Below are positions 47,593 to 56,017 of a stretch of 57,804 nt of DNA, in pieces. The position numbers and the translations under genes are program-made. The first letter of the stretch is position 1, and every line of letters begins with the position of its first letter. Below the pieces are notes generated by a model. That model did no database searches, was not told the origin of the DNA, and saw only the letters and a list, made by a program, of their open reading frames with translations. Source of the stretch: a bacterium (GTDB taxonomy: Bacteria; Acidobacteriota; Terriglobia; Terriglobales; Acidobacteriaceae); contig JAMFSC010000101.1 in NCBI GenBank assembly GCA_026225095.1, positions 1-57,804 of the forward strand, read 5' to 3'.

Positions 47593-48370
47593 TCCGATCG
47601 ACCGGGCTCGCGCGGCGGTAAAGGATCGCGCGGAGCTTCCCGGGATGAGCCTGATGGAGCATCTGGAAGAGTTGCGGAAGCGGCTGATCCGCATCGTCAT
47701 CTACCTGCTGATCGGGTTTGCGGTGGCTTATGCGTTCCACGAGCGCCTGTATGGCTTTATCCAGAAGCCGTTGGACGATCAGGGAATTCTGCTGAACTAT
47801 ACGCATCCGACTGATCCGCTGAATCTCTATCTGAAGACTGCCTTCGTTGGTGGATTCATCCTGTCGAGTCCGTTCATCCTGTACCAGGTCTGGCTGTTCA
47901 TCTCGCCGGGAATGTATGCGAATGAGAAGCGTTATGTCTGGCCGTTCATGGGAGCGACGGTGGGGCTGTTCCTGAGTGGGGCTTGGTTTGGGTATCGATG
48001 GGTGCTTCCGGGTGCGCTGAAGTTCCTGATTGGGGACTTTGGAAAGAAGTTTCATCCGATCATCACCATCGAGGACTACACGGGCTTCTTCCTGGCTGTG
48101 ATTCTGGGGCTTGGGGTCACGTTCGAGCTTCCGATCCTGATCTTCTTCCTGGCACTCTTCGGCATTGTCGATGGCAAGTTCCTGATCAAGCACATTCGCT
48201 ATGCCATTCTGGCGATCTTCCTGATCGCTGCGATCATCTGTCCGGTGCCGGACGCGATCAGTATGTGCGTGTTCGCTTTGCCGATGCTGGTGTTGTACAT
48301 GATTGGTGTTGGAGTTGCTTTCCTGGTTCATCCGGATCGGCGCAAGGCGCGGGAGAAGACCGCGGCATGA
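47585..48370 (+). CDS. tatC: Sec-independent protein translocase TatC
   Basis: The 261-residue receptor for twin-arginine signal peptides. It has the N-terminal motif MSLMEHLEELRKRLI, six membrane helices, YANEKRYVWPF in the second cytoplasmic region, and IEDYTGFFLAVILGLGVTFELP with the conserved Glu. It ends ATGA, overlapping the next gene by four bases. A candidate Tat substrate, the intradiol dioxygenase with SRRRFL, lies 1.1 kb downstream on the other strand. Confidence 0.97.
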   Translation: MDDPIDRARAAVKDRAELPGMSLMEHLEELRKRLIRIVIYLLIGFAVAYAFHERLYGFIQKPLDDQGILLNYTHPTDPLNLYLKTAFVGGFILSSPFILYQVWLFISPGMYANEKRYVWPFMGATVGLFLSGAWFGYRWVLPGALKFLIGDFGKKFHPIITIEDYTGFFLAVILGLGVTFELPILIFFLALFGIVDGKFLIKHIRYAILAIFLIAAIICPVPDAISMCVFALPMLVLYMIGVGVAFLVHPDRRKAREKTAA

Positions 48371-49326
48371 TTGGGTGGAGGATCTCTTTGAGGAAGATCG
48401 CGGTTGGGTTGATTCTGCTGGCGTCCGTGTTTGCGCAGCGTGGTGCGGAGGGGCAGAAGGGGAAGGCGGCGGGCGCGAAGGTGAGTGGGGCGGCGGTCTA
48501 TGCGCTGACAGAGCAGATGCTGGCGGTGGCTCCGAAGAGGTTTAATGGCTCTCCGGGACACGCGAAGGCGGAGCAGTTTATCCGGGAGCACTTTGCTCCG
48601 GAGGCGGCCAAGGGGAACCTGGAGCAGGACAGCTTTACGGCTTCGACTCCGGCTGGATTGCAGTCGATGAACAACTACATTGTGCGGTTTCCGGGGAAGA
48701 AGGACGGGGTGGTCGTCCTGGCCACGCACTATGAGACGAACTGGCCGCTGCGGGATATCAACTTCGTCGGGGCCAATGATGGCGCCGCGACGACCTCGCT
48801 GCTGATCGGCATCGGGCAGTATCTGCGGGCGCATCCCCCGGAGGGATACTCGGTGTGGCTGGTGTTCTTCGACGGGGAAGAGGCGGTGAAGGAGTGGTCT
48901 GATTCCGACTCGTTGTACGGGTCGCGGCATCTGGCGGCGAAGTGGAGCCAGAGTGGCGTGATCGGGAAGATCAAGGCTTATCTGCTGGCGGATATGTGCG
49001 GCGACAAGGATCTGAACATCGACCATGACGCGAACTCGACACCGTGGCTGCTGGAGATGCTGACGGTGGCGGCGAAGGATACGGGGCATGCGGGATCGAT
49101 CTTCAAGAACGACACGGAGGTGATGGACGACCATCTTCCGTTCAAGAAGCGGGGGGTTCCGGTGCTCGACATCATCGATCTCGACTATGGGCCTCCGACG
49201 CGGGAGCATCCGGAGGGTGGATACCACCATACGGAGCTGGATACGATCGACAAGGTGGGTGCGAAGTCTTTGCAGATCTCGGCGGACCTGTTTCTGGAGA
49301 TGATCCGGTTGGTCGATCTGCGGTAG
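48367..49326 (+). CDS. Secreted M28-family peptidase / glutaminyl-cyclase-like enzyme
   Basis: A 319-residue precursor with a signal peptide (IAVGLILLASVFAQ). The zinc-peptidase fold shows His121 (ATHYET), Asp138 (GANDGAAT), Glu171-Glu172 (FFDGEEAV), LADMCGDKDLNI and a late His in GGYHHTELDT. The combination NDGAAT, DGEEA and DDHLPF resembles animal-type glutaminyl-peptide cyclotransferases, which form N-terminal pyroglutamate on exported proteins. An aminopeptidase role is the alternative. It is coupled to tatC by ATGA, suggesting processing of exported proteins (inference). Confidence 0.87.
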   Translation: MIGWRISLRKIAVGLILLASVFAQRGAEGQKGKAAGAKVSGAAVYALTEQMLAVAPKRFNGSPGHAKAEQFIREHFAPEAAKGNLEQDSFTASTPAGLQSMNNYIVRFPGKKDGVVVLATHYETNWPLRDINFVGANDGAATTSLLIGIGQYLRAHPPEGYSVWLVFFDGEEAVKEWSDSDSLYGSRHLAAKWSQSGVIGKIKAYLLADMCGDKDLNIDHDANSTPWLLEMLTVAAKDTGHAGSIFKNDTEVMDDHLPFKKRGVPVLDIIDLDYGPPTREHPEGGYHHTELDTIDKVGAKSLQISADLFLEMIRLVDLR

Positions 49327-49372
49327 GCGTGCTCGGAAGGTTGACCTGGTGCTGGTGTGGGCGCGGAGGAAA

Positions 49373-49410
49373 GCAAACGCAGATTCCCTCCGGGAATGAC
49401 AGACAAAAAG
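49373..49410. repeat. Short REP-like hairpin, copy 1
   Basis: AACGCAG followed by ATTCCC-TCC-GGGAAT (49383-49397) and GACAGACA. The same 30-base unit recurs twice at 52500-52590. It lies between the convergent M28 and dioxygenase genes, where the hairpin could serve as a weak terminator. Confidence 0.7.
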
Positions 49411-49442
49411 GCACGGGCCAGTATGCCGCGACTGACTTTGAT

Positions 49443-50297
49443 CTAGGTGCGGGGTGGTGGGCCTCCGGGGAAGCCGTCGACGGGTTTGGGTGTGGCGGTG
49501 GGGTCTACGGTGAGGGTGATGGTGGCGGTCCAGGGTGACTCGGGGTGTGGGTTCAGTAGGGTGGCCATGGAGGTGGCTCCGTGCTGGGATCGGAATGGGC
49601 CGTCTTCGGCTGGCGTCGTTCGGTGGATGTGGTGGCTCGCGTAGGGCTCGGCCTTCATGAGGGGTATGAGGAGATCTTCAGGGAAGAAGATCTGGCCGGT
49701 GTGGGCGGTGTGGCCGGCGGAGTAGGTGTGGGATCCTGTGTGACCGTCGAGGCGGACCTTGAGGTGGATGTGGTTGGTGCGCCCCTGGTAGAAGCCGGGG
49801 ACGATGGTCTCGAAGCGGACCGCGCCTTCAGCGTCCGTGATCTGGATTCCGCGGCAGAAGGTGAGCTTGTCGGTTGGCTTCATGGCGGGTGGTCCTCCGG
49901 GGCCGCCGGGGCCGCCCATGAAATCGGGGGGGCGGCCGTTGGGACCGCCCTCGGGACCACCCGGGCCTCCGGGTCCGCCCATCTGCTGTGAGGCTTTGGT
50001 GTAGCCGGAGTAGATTCCGGCGGCGTCGCAGTGCCAGAGGTCGATGGCGGCGGCGGGGAGGGGGCGGCAGGTGCGGGCGTCGAGGAGGCGGATGTTGAGG
50101 TGGAGCGGGGTTCCGGGTTTGCCTTCGTGGATGCTGGTGCGGAGGAGTTCGTCGGCGACGTAGAAGGGTCCGACCTCCTGCTCGGGGGTGAGGGTGCAGG
50201 GGGGAGCGTCGTGAAGGACACCTGCGAAGGAGAAGCGGGAGAGCGGGAAGGCGGCTGCGGCGGTGGTGAGAAAGCGCCGGCGGGAGACTGCGGTCAT
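49443..50297 (-). CDS. Intradiol ring-cleavage dioxygenase-like protein with Tat signal
   Basis: A 284-residue precursor. The start at ATG 50297 places a twin-arginine signal (SRRRFLTTAAAAF) at the N-terminus. The fold follows protocatechuate 3,4-dioxygenase: TPEQEVGPFYV, LLDARTCRPLPAAAIDLWHCDAAGIYSGY, VRFETIVPGFYQGRTNHIHLKV and QIFFPEDL. The iron ligands would be two Tyr and two His, with NHIH visible. A ~30-residue Gly-Gly-Pro-rich collagen-like insert (GGPGGPGGPEGG and GGPGGPGGPP) interrupts it. It probably cleaves catechol-type aromatics in the periplasm. Confidence 0.88.
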   Translation of the reverse strand: MTAVSRRRFLTTAAAAFPLSRFSFAGVLHDAPPCTLTPEQEVGPFYVADELLRTSIHEGKPGTPLHLNIRLLDARTCRPLPAAAIDLWHCDAAGIYSGYTKASQQMGGPGGPGGPEGGPNGRPPDFMGGPGGPGGPPAMKPTDKLTFCRGIQITDAEGAVRFETIVPGFYQGRTNHIHLKVRLDGHTGSHTYSAGHTAHTGQIFFPEDLLIPLMKAEPYASHHIHRTTPAEDGPFRSQHGATSMATLLNPHPESPWTATITLTVDPTATPKPVDGFPGGPPPRT

Positions 50298-50485
50298 GAG
50301 GGTCGTACGCTCCGGGTGGCCGTCGTCCGAAGGCTTTCTGCATAGGCGCTCTGCGTCCTGCACTGGGGTAGACGAGATTCCGGGGTGGGCGTTGCAGGAT
50401 TGTCGAGACAGGGGACGAGGGCAAGATCGAAAGCGAACCAACGGGTTCTTCTCTGAGCCCGGAATGACATGGCATTGCTTCCTGT

Positions 50486-51604
50486 TTGAGTGGGTATACT
50501 GAACGCTTGATCAATAAGCTGGTTGTAGCCAATCTTGCCCATCGGCCGGTTCGGACGCTGCTGAGCGTCCTGGCCATCGCGATTGAAGTGACGATGATTC
50601 TGACGCTGGTAGGCGTCAGCAATGGGACGCTGCATGAATCGGCTCGGCGGGCGCGGGGGACGGGAGCGGATATCCTGGTGCGTCCCAAGGGGTCTTCGGC
50701 GATCTCGTCTTCGAGCTCTGCGCCGATGAGCGACAAGCTGCCGGAGTTTCTGATGACGCAGCCGCATGTGGTGCTGGCGACGGGTACGATCGTGCAGCCG
50801 CTGGAGCTGTTCGACACGATCACGGGGCTGGACTTCGATGAGTTCGGGCGGATGAGCGGGGGATTCCGGTTTCTGGCGGGTGGGCTTCCGCAGCAGGATC
50901 TTGATGTGATCGTCGATGAGCCTTATGCGCGGGAGAAGCACCTGGGGGTGGGCAGCGTACTGACGCTGATGACGCATGACTGGCGGGTGGCGGGGATCTA
51001 TGAGGGTGGGAAGCTGGCGCGGGTGTGTGTGCGGCGGGATGTGCTGCAGCGGTTGACGGAGAATCCGCATCGTTTGAGCCAGGTGTATGTGAAGGTCGAT
51101 GACCCAAAGCGGGCGCAGGAGGTGGTGGATGCGCTGCGGGTGCAGATGCCGGGGTATCCGATTTATACGCTGGAGTATTACACCTCGATCCTGTCGGTCA
51201 ACAGCCTGGGATTGCTGCGGAACTTTACGTACGTGGTGATTGGGATCGCGATGATTGTGGGTTTCATTGTGGTGTTTATGGCCATGTATACGGCGGTGCT
51301 GGAGCGGACGCGGGAGATCGGGATTCTGAAGGCGGTGGGTGGGTCTTCGGGGCTGATATTGGGTATTTTGCTGCGGGAGACGCTGCTGCTGGCGGTGCTG
51401 GGGACGGTGTTGGGGATCGGGCTGACGTATGGGACGCAGTGGCTGATGCTGCATGTGGTCCCGAACAGCCTGACGCAGGAGACGATGTACGGGTGGTGGC
51501 CGATTGCGGGCGCGATTGCGGTGGTTGGGACGGTGCTGGGAGCGGTGGTTCCGGGGATCAAGGCGGTTCGGCAGGATGCGACGGAGGCTCTCTCTTATGA
51601 ATGA
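50486..51604 (+). CDS. MacB-like ABC transporter permease
   Basis: A 372-residue inner-membrane protein. KLVVANLAHRPVRTLLSVLAIAIEVTMILTLVGV contains the first helix, a MacB-type periplasmic domain follows, and three helices of the FtsX core are near the C-terminus (FTYVVIGIAMIVGFIVVFMAMY, ETLLLAVLGTVLGIGLTYG, IAGAIAVVGTVLGAVVP). RTREIGILKAVGGSSG is the usual cytoplasmic loop. Start is TTG 50486 or TTG 50507; a TATACT box ends six bases before the latter. It overlaps the ATPase gene by 8 bp. Substrate unknown. Confidence 0.88.
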   Translation: MSGYTERLINKLVVANLAHRPVRTLLSVLAIAIEVTMILTLVGVSNGTLHESARRARGTGADILVRPKGSSAISSSSSAPMSDKLPEFLMTQPHVVLATGTIVQPLELFDTITGLDFDEFGRMSGGFRFLAGGLPQQDLDVIVDEPYAREKHLGVGSVLTLMTHDWRVAGIYEGGKLARVCVRRDVLQRLTENPHRLSQVYVKVDDPKRAQEVVDALRVQMPGYPIYTLEYYTSILSVNSLGLLRNFTYVVIGIAMIVGFIVVFMAMYTAVLERTREIGILKAVGGSSGLILGILLRETLLLAVLGTVLGIGLTYGTQWLMLHVVPNSLTQETMYGWWPIAGAIAVVGTVLGAVVPGIKAVRQDATEALSYE

Positions 51605-52277
51605 CGGCGCGATGATCCGGGTTGAGGGGCTAACGAAGACATACCAGGTGGGCGATGTGGATGTCCATGCGCTGCGAGGGGTTGACCTGGAGGTGGGGCG
51701 TGGGGAGTTTATTGCGATCGTCGGGTCTTCAGGGTCGGGGAAGTCGACTTTGTTCAATATCCTTGGGGGGCTGACTCCGCCGACGGAGGGCGAGGTTCAT
51801 ATCGATGGGAAGAACCTTGCCCATATGACCAATGCTGGACGGACGGAGCTGCGGAAGAAGACGGTGGGGTTTGTGTTTCAGAAGTACAACCTGCTTCCGA
51901 CGTTGACGGCGGAGGACAATATCCGGATCGTAAAGTACATTGGCGGGCGGGATATGGCGTTCGACGCGGACTTCGAGGAGGTGCTGCGGCTGCTGGGGAT
52001 CTCGGATCGGCTGAAGCATAAGCCGCGTGCGTTGTCGGGTGGGCAGCAGCAGCGGGTGGCGATTGCGCGGGCGATTGTGAATGGGCCGGCGATTCTGCTG
52101 GCGGATGAGCCGACGGGGAACCTGGACAGTCAGAACTCGGCTGCGGTGCTGGAGCTGATGCGGGATCTGAACAGGCGGAGGGGGCAGACGATCCTGATGA
52201 TCACGCATGACATGGAGGCGGCGGGGTATGCGGATCGGAGAGTGATGATGAAGGATGGACGGGTGGTTTCGGTCTAG
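51597..52277 (+). CDS. MacB/LolD-type ABC transporter ATP-binding protein
   Basis: A 226-residue ATPase: Walker [12 protein letters not shown]-loop [18 protein letters not shown], signature [15 protein letters not shown], Walker [13 protein letters not shown] and H-loop MITHDM. It pairs with the overlapping permease to form an MacB-like mechanotransmission complex, which moves or releases molecules on the periplasmic side. ATG 51597 lies nine bases after GGAGG; ATG 51612 is possible. No periplasmic adaptor or outer-membrane channel gene is adjacent. Confidence 0.93.
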   Translation: MNDGAMIRVEGLTKTYQVGDVDVHALRGVDLEVGRGEFIAIVGSSGSGKSTLFNILGGLTPPTEGEVHIDGKNLAHMTNAGRTELRKKTVGFVFQKYNLLPTLTAEDNIRIVKYIGGRDMAFDADFEEVLRLLGISDRLKHKPRALSGGQQQRVAIARAIVNGPAILLADEPTGNLDSQNSAAVLELMRDLNRRRGQTILMITHDMEAAGYADRRVMMKDGRVVSV

Positions 52278-52302
52278 GACTTCACATCAAGAGCTACCTG
52301 CC

Positions 52303-52479
52303 CTAGCGGTTGCGTTTGAGGATGTAGAGGGTGGCCAGGAAGATGGTGCTGGCGGAGCCTGCGAGGAAGAGGATGGCTTCGCGGTAGGCGGATTGGGTGG
52401 CGGGGGAGGTAGCGGCGGTGTTGTCGCGGCACTGGGTGCAGCCCTGGGGGTGGGCCTGGGCGGGGAAGGCTATGAACAT
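52303..52479 (-). CDS. Small CxxC membrane protein at the end of the cytochrome oxidase operon
   Basis: A 58-residue protein: a short hydrophobic start, HPQGCTQCRDNTAA with a CxxC pair, then one membrane helix (AILFLAGSASTIFLATLYIL) and a basic end. Similar small CxxC proteins accompany cox genes in other Acidobacteria (from memory). A role in copper or haem handling is possible. The start is uncertain because a hydrophobic run extends upstream of ATG 52479 without a start codon. Two REP-like hairpins separate it from ctaE. Confidence 0.55.
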   Translation of the reverse strand: MFIAFPAQAHPQGCTQCRDNTAATSPATQSAYREAILFLAGSASTIFLATLYILKRNR

Positions 52480-52499
52480 GGCGAGGATGAGGGCAAGCG

Positions 52500-52532
52500 C
52501 AAACGCAGATTCCCTTCGAGAATGACAGACAG
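52500..52532. repeat. Short REP-like hairpin, copy 2
   Basis: AAACGCAG, then ATTCCC-TTCG-AGAAT (52509-52523), then GACAGACAG. The second arm has one mismatch relative to copies 1 and 3. It lies between ctaE and the small CxxC gene. Confidence 0.7.
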
Positions 52533-52558
52533 AAGAGCGAGGACGCAGGGCAGGGGCC

Positions 52559-52590
52559 AACGCAGATTCCCTTCGGGGAATAACAGATAG
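52559..52590. repeat. Short REP-like hairpin, copy 3
   Basis: AACGCAG, then the perfect stem ATTCCC-TTCG-GGGAAT (52565-52580), then AACAGATAG. It begins ~10 bases past the ctaE stop, so it may cap the 3' end of the oxidase message. Confidence 0.7.
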
Positions 52591-52597
52591 AACAGCG

Positions 52598-53377
52598 CTA
52601 CTGGAAGAAGGCGAGGAGGATGAAGAGGAAGAGCCAGAGGACTCCCATGGAGTGCCAGTACCAGGCGGCGCAGTCGACGAGGATCTGGCGGTTTTCGATC
52701 TGCTTCGAGACGACGAGGCCGGTGACGGCGGTGATGAGACCGGCAATGCCGAGCAGGAGATGGAAGGCGTGGGTGTAGGTGATGAGGTAGAAGAAGTGAC
52801 TGCTGGGGTTGGTCTTGAGGAAGACGTGCTGGTGGTCGAGCTGGCTCCAGGCGACGGTCTGGCCGGCGAGGAAGGCGAAGCCGAGGACGATGGTGGCGGC
52901 GAGCCAGGGGAGGGCGCGGCGGGAGGTGGGCTTGCCGAGCCCGAACCACTCCTCCATAACGTCGAACTGGTGGAACATGCGGCGGCGGGCGAACTCCACG
53001 GTGACGGATGACAGGAAGAGGACGGCGGTGTTGATCCAGAGGATGCGGGGGATGGCGGTGGGGAGCCACTCGTTGATGTAGTGGTCGTAGGCGTCGAAGT
53101 GGCTGGAGGACTTGGTCACGAAGAAGGTGCTGACGATGGCGACGAAGAACATGAGGTCGCCGGCGAGGGCGAAGAAGAGGCCGAGGCGGAAGCGCTCGAG
53201 CTTTTCGCGGGGGCCGCGGCGTCCCTGGGGGCGGTCGTTCCAGTTGTCGTTATCGCCTCCTCCTCCGGTGCGTTTGAGGCCGTCATCAAAGGGCGGCCGC
53301 CGGCCGGAGCCGTGGTCGCCGTCGTCGACGTGGGGGCGTTTGCGATCGGTGTCGGATGGTGTGAAGATGGCCGGCAT
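52598..53377 (-). CDS. ctaE: Cytochrome c oxidase subunit III
   Basis: A 259-residue haem-copper oxidase subunit. An unusual hydrophilic start of ~60 residues rich in Asp, Gly and Arg (DDGDHGSGRRPP, GGGGDNDNWND) precedes the membrane part. Helices include LGLFFALAGDLMFFVAIVSTFFV, WLAATIVLGFAFLAGQTVAW, FFYLITYTHAFHLLLGIAG and YWHSMGVLWLFLFILLAFF, the last being the conserved CoxC ending. It follows ctaD by 60 bp in the same operon. Confidence 0.93.
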   Translation of the reverse strand: MPAIFTPSDTDRKRPHVDDGDHGSGRRPPFDDGLKRTGGGGDNDNWNDRPQGRRGPREKLERFRLGLFFALAGDLMFFVAIVSTFFVTKSSSHFDAYDHYINEWLPTAIPRILWINTAVLFLSSVTVEFARRRMFHQFDVMEEWFGLGKPTSRRALPWLAATIVLGFAFLAGQTVAWSQLDHQHVFLKTNPSSHFFYLITYTHAFHLLLGIAGLITAVTGLVVSKQIENRQILVDCAAWYWHSMGVLWLFLFILLAFFQ

Positions 53378-53437
53378 GGGAACTCCGCGCGTGGGGTCCG
53401 GGCTTGGGGTCGGCTTGCGAGGCCGATGGGTATCAGA

Positions 53438-55204
53438 TTACTCCGGTTTTTCGTTCGATGCAGGATCGGGTTGCCATTGTGGCATAAAAGCATCTTGATG
53501 TGGACCATATTCGCACGGAGGGCGGAAGACGACGATCTTCTCCTGATCTTCATGAGGGAAGCGAGGGGCGAAGGGTGATAGGGCGGGGTGCCACTCGAGG
53601 GTGGTGGATTGCCATGGGTTGTGCGGGGAGACTGGCCCGTGGTGGAGGGTTGCGAGGATGTTCCAGACGAATGGGAGCTGGGAGAGGGCGAGGCCGATGG
53701 CGGACCACGTGATGTGGCGCTGGAGACTCATGGTCCGGGCGAGGAAGGGGCCGGCGGAGTTGGGGATTCCGGTGAGCTGCGCGTAGTGGCGGGGCTCGCC
53801 AAGGAGGCCGGTGAAGTGCATCGGGAGGAAGGTGTTGTAGGCGAAGAAGATCGTCAGCCAGAAGTGCCAGCGGCCGAGGGTTTCCGATAGGAGACGGCTG
53901 GTGACGAGGGGGAAGTAGTAGTAGACAGCCGCGACGAGGCCGAAGATGCCGGCCATGGCCATGATGAGGTGGAAGTGGGCGACGACGAAGAACGTATTGT
54001 GGAGATACTGGTCCAGGATGGGCTGGGCGAGGATGGGGCCGGTGATGCCTCCGGTGACGAAGAGGGAAACGAATCCGAGGGCCCAGAGCATGGGTGTGGT
54101 CAGGTGAGGGCGGGAGCGCCAGGTGGTCGCGAGCCAGCTGAGGACCTTGGCGGCGGAGGGCAGGGCGATGGCCATGGTGGAGATGGAGAAGGCGGTTCCG
54201 GCGAAGGGATTGAGGCCGGCGACGAACATGTGATGGCCCCAGACGAGGATTCCCAGGAAGCCGATGAGGAGGGTGGTTGCGATCATAGCTCGGTAGGCGA
54301 AGGGGCGGCGATGGGAGAAATTTGCGAGAAGCATGGAGGTGAGACCCATGCCGGGCAGGATCGCGATGTAGACCTCGGGGTGTCCGAAGAACCAGAAGAG
54401 ATGGAGCCAGAGGAGGGGGGATCCGTTGCCGTGGGTGGAGGCGGGGCGGAGGAGGCCGCTGGTGAGGTCGCCGGGTGGGATGAAGAAGGTGGTCTGGGCG
54501 TGGCGATCCAGAAGCAGTAGGAGCAGGGCCGCTGAGAGCACGGAGAAGGCGATGAGCGACAGGAGGGCGGCGGTGAACCAGGACCAGACGGTGAGGGGGA
54601 GGCGGTCCCAGGTCATGCCGTCGCAGCGGAGGCGGATGACGGTGGTGAGGGTGTTGATGGACGACATTCCGGTAGCGACGGCGAAGAGGGCGATGGAGGC
54701 GAGCCAGAGATCCATGCCGAGGCCCTGGCCGGGACCGGCGGAGGCGATGGCGGAGAGGGGTGGGTAGGCCGTCCAGCCGGAGATGGCGGCACCTCCCTGG
54801 ACGAAGGTCGAGGCGAGGAGGGTGAGCAGGGCAAGGGCGGTGATCCAGAGACTGGCGGCGTTGAGGTGGGGGAATGCCATGCGGCGTGCGCCGATCTGGG
54901 CGGGGAGGATGAGGTTTCCGATGCCCGATTGCGGGGCGACCGTGAGGACGAAGAAGAGCATGAGGGTGCCGTGGAGGGTGACCAGGGCGAGGTAGTCTTC
55001 GGGGAGGATGGGGCCGTGGCCGGGGATCGCGAGGTTGGGCGCGATGAGGTGGAGGCGCATGAGGAGGGAGAGCGCGGCTCCGATGAGGACGGCGACGGTG
55101 GAAAGGGTAAGGTACTGGAGGCCGATGATGTGGTGATCGGTCGTGAAGAGGTATCGGCGGAGGAGGCTGGCGGGATGGGTGGGCGAGGGCGCCTGGGGCG
55201 TCAT
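53438..55204 (-). CDS. ctaD: Cytochrome c oxidase subunit I (haem-copper oxidase)
   Basis: The 588-residue catalytic subunit of a haem-copper oxidase that reduces O2 to water and pumps protons. Twelve or more helices are present. VTLHGTLMLFF holds the low-spin haem His, FFGHPEVYIAILPGMG the first CuB His with the cross-linked Tyr, WGHHMFVAGL the other CuB ligands, and FVVAHFHLIMAMAGIFG the high-spin and low-spin haem His. It overlaps the upstream secreted protein by 4 bp. No subunit II (CuA) gene accompanies it, so the electron entry protein is either elsewhere or replaced. Confidence 0.96.
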   Translation of the reverse strand: MTPQAPSPTHPASLLRRYLFTTDHHIIGLQYLTLSTVAVLIGAALSLLMRLHLIAPNLAIPGHGPILPEDYLALVTLHGTLMLFFVLTVAPQSGIGNLILPAQIGARRMAFPHLNAASLWITALALLTLLASTFVQGGAAISGWTAYPPLSAIASAGPGQGLGMDLWLASIALFAVATGMSSINTLTTVIRLRCDGMTWDRLPLTVWSWFTAALLSLIAFSVLSAALLLLLLDRHAQTTFFIPPGDLTSGLLRPASTHGNGSPLLWLHLFWFFGHPEVYIAILPGMGLTSMLLANFSHRRPFAYRAMIATTLLIGFLGILVWGHHMFVAGLNPFAGTAFSISTMAIALPSAAKVLSWLATTWRSRPHLTTPMLWALGFVSLFVTGGITGPILAQPILDQYLHNTFFVVAHFHLIMAMAGIFGLVAAVYYYFPLVTSRLLSETLGRWHFWLTIFFAYNTFLPMHFTGLLGEPRHYAQLTGIPNSAGPFLARTMSLQRHITWSAIGLALSQLPFVWNILATLHHGPVSPHNPWQSTTLEWHPALSPFAPRFPHEDQEKIVVFRPPCEYGPHQDAFMPQWQPDPASNEKPE

Positions 55205-55695
55205 GGGGCGAGACGGGTGCGGAACTGCTGGATGACGGCGTGGACGACGGTGGGCCAGGTCATGTCGGGCTGGCCGGAGAAGGTCTCGGCCCAGAGGAGA
55301 TCGCCCTGCTTGGCGGAGGCTCCGGGGGCGTAGACGCGGAGGGAGGCGAGCTCCGTTCCGGTAGGACCAATATTGACGCCGGTGTTGTCGAGCGGGACGA
55401 GCGAGAAGGTGAGGTCGGCGGGAGAGGCGACGGTCTTGCCGAGGGCGATGACGAGGTCACGAAGCTGGGATGTGGCGACGCGGTCGCGGGGGCGGGCTTC
55501 GACGGCGATGGCGTGGGCCTGGGCCAGGGCTGCGCGGAAGCTGGCCTGGTCGCAGGTGTAGACCTGCTTCGCGAGAGTGCACGGGGTCGGGCTCTGGGCG
55601 TGCAGCCCGGTGGGAATGGCTGCGACGGCGGCGAGGAGGAGTGCGATGGGGAACCCGCGGAGAGCGGGGCGGAGAGGCCTGGGGGGCTTCATCAT
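55201..55695 (-). CDS. Secreted protein of unknown function, first gene of the ctaD operon
   Basis: A 164-residue precursor with a signal peptide (GFPIALLLAAVAAIPTGLHAQ). Mature features are CTLAKQVYTCDQASFRAALAQAHAIAVE with two Cys that could form a disulfide, and RDLVIALGKTVASPADLTFSLVP. I do not recognise the family. It occupies the usual place of subunit II but has no CuA motif and no membrane hairpin. A TAAAAT box ends six bases before the ATG, and no Shine-Dalgarno is seen. Confidence 0.65.
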   Translation of the reverse strand: MMKPPRPLRPALRGFPIALLLAAVAAIPTGLHAQSPTPCTLAKQVYTCDQASFRAALAQAHAIAVEARPRDRVATSQLRDLVIALGKTVASPADLTFSLVPLDNTGVNIGPTGTELASLRVYAPGASAKQGDLLWAETFSGQPDMTWPTVVHAVIQQFRTRLAP

Positions 55696-55953
55696 CCAGC
55701 GATTTTAGTGCAAATGGGGTGCGGATGAGTGGCTGGGAGGGGCAGTAGGCGCTGGGTGGGGTCTTTGTGAACATGCGGAGTCATGCTGGGCTGCGATCGA
55801 GGGTGCGTGCTGGGCGGTTGCTTTGACGATGTGAGGGGGGTGGGGAGTTACGGCAGGTTTTCCGCCGGCATGGTGGTAGTACCACGAGCGGGCTCCGTTT
55901 TGGGAAAGAATTATTTCTTAGAATAAGGCAAATTTTGATCTGCTAAATCTTCA
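55696..55953. other. Intergenic stretch without a gene
   Basis: About 260 bp between divergent genes. The first half is G-rich and unremarkable. From ~55900 it becomes A/T-rich (AAAGAATTATTTCTTAGAATAAGG), leading into the promoter at 55954. No further gene is seen. Confidence 0.6.
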
Positions 55954-55983
55954 TTGACAAGTGTATCGCTGCTGAAATATATT
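55954..55983 (+). promoter_or_regulatory. Strong sigma-70 promoter for the TonB-C gene
   Basis: TTGACA (55954-55959), 18-base spacer, TATATT (55978-55983). It is the best consensus promoter seen in the window, sits in an A/T-rich patch and should start transcription near 55990, ~28 bases before the ATG. Confidence 0.75.
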
Positions 55984-56017
55984 GGTGTTGGGCACTCTTG
56001 CCCTGGAGATTGATCTT

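Noticed and set aside
50471..50490. A sigma-54-like GGCATTGC site before the MacB-like permease
   Set aside because: The GG-N10-GC spacing is not met. The TATACT box downstream is a better explanation.
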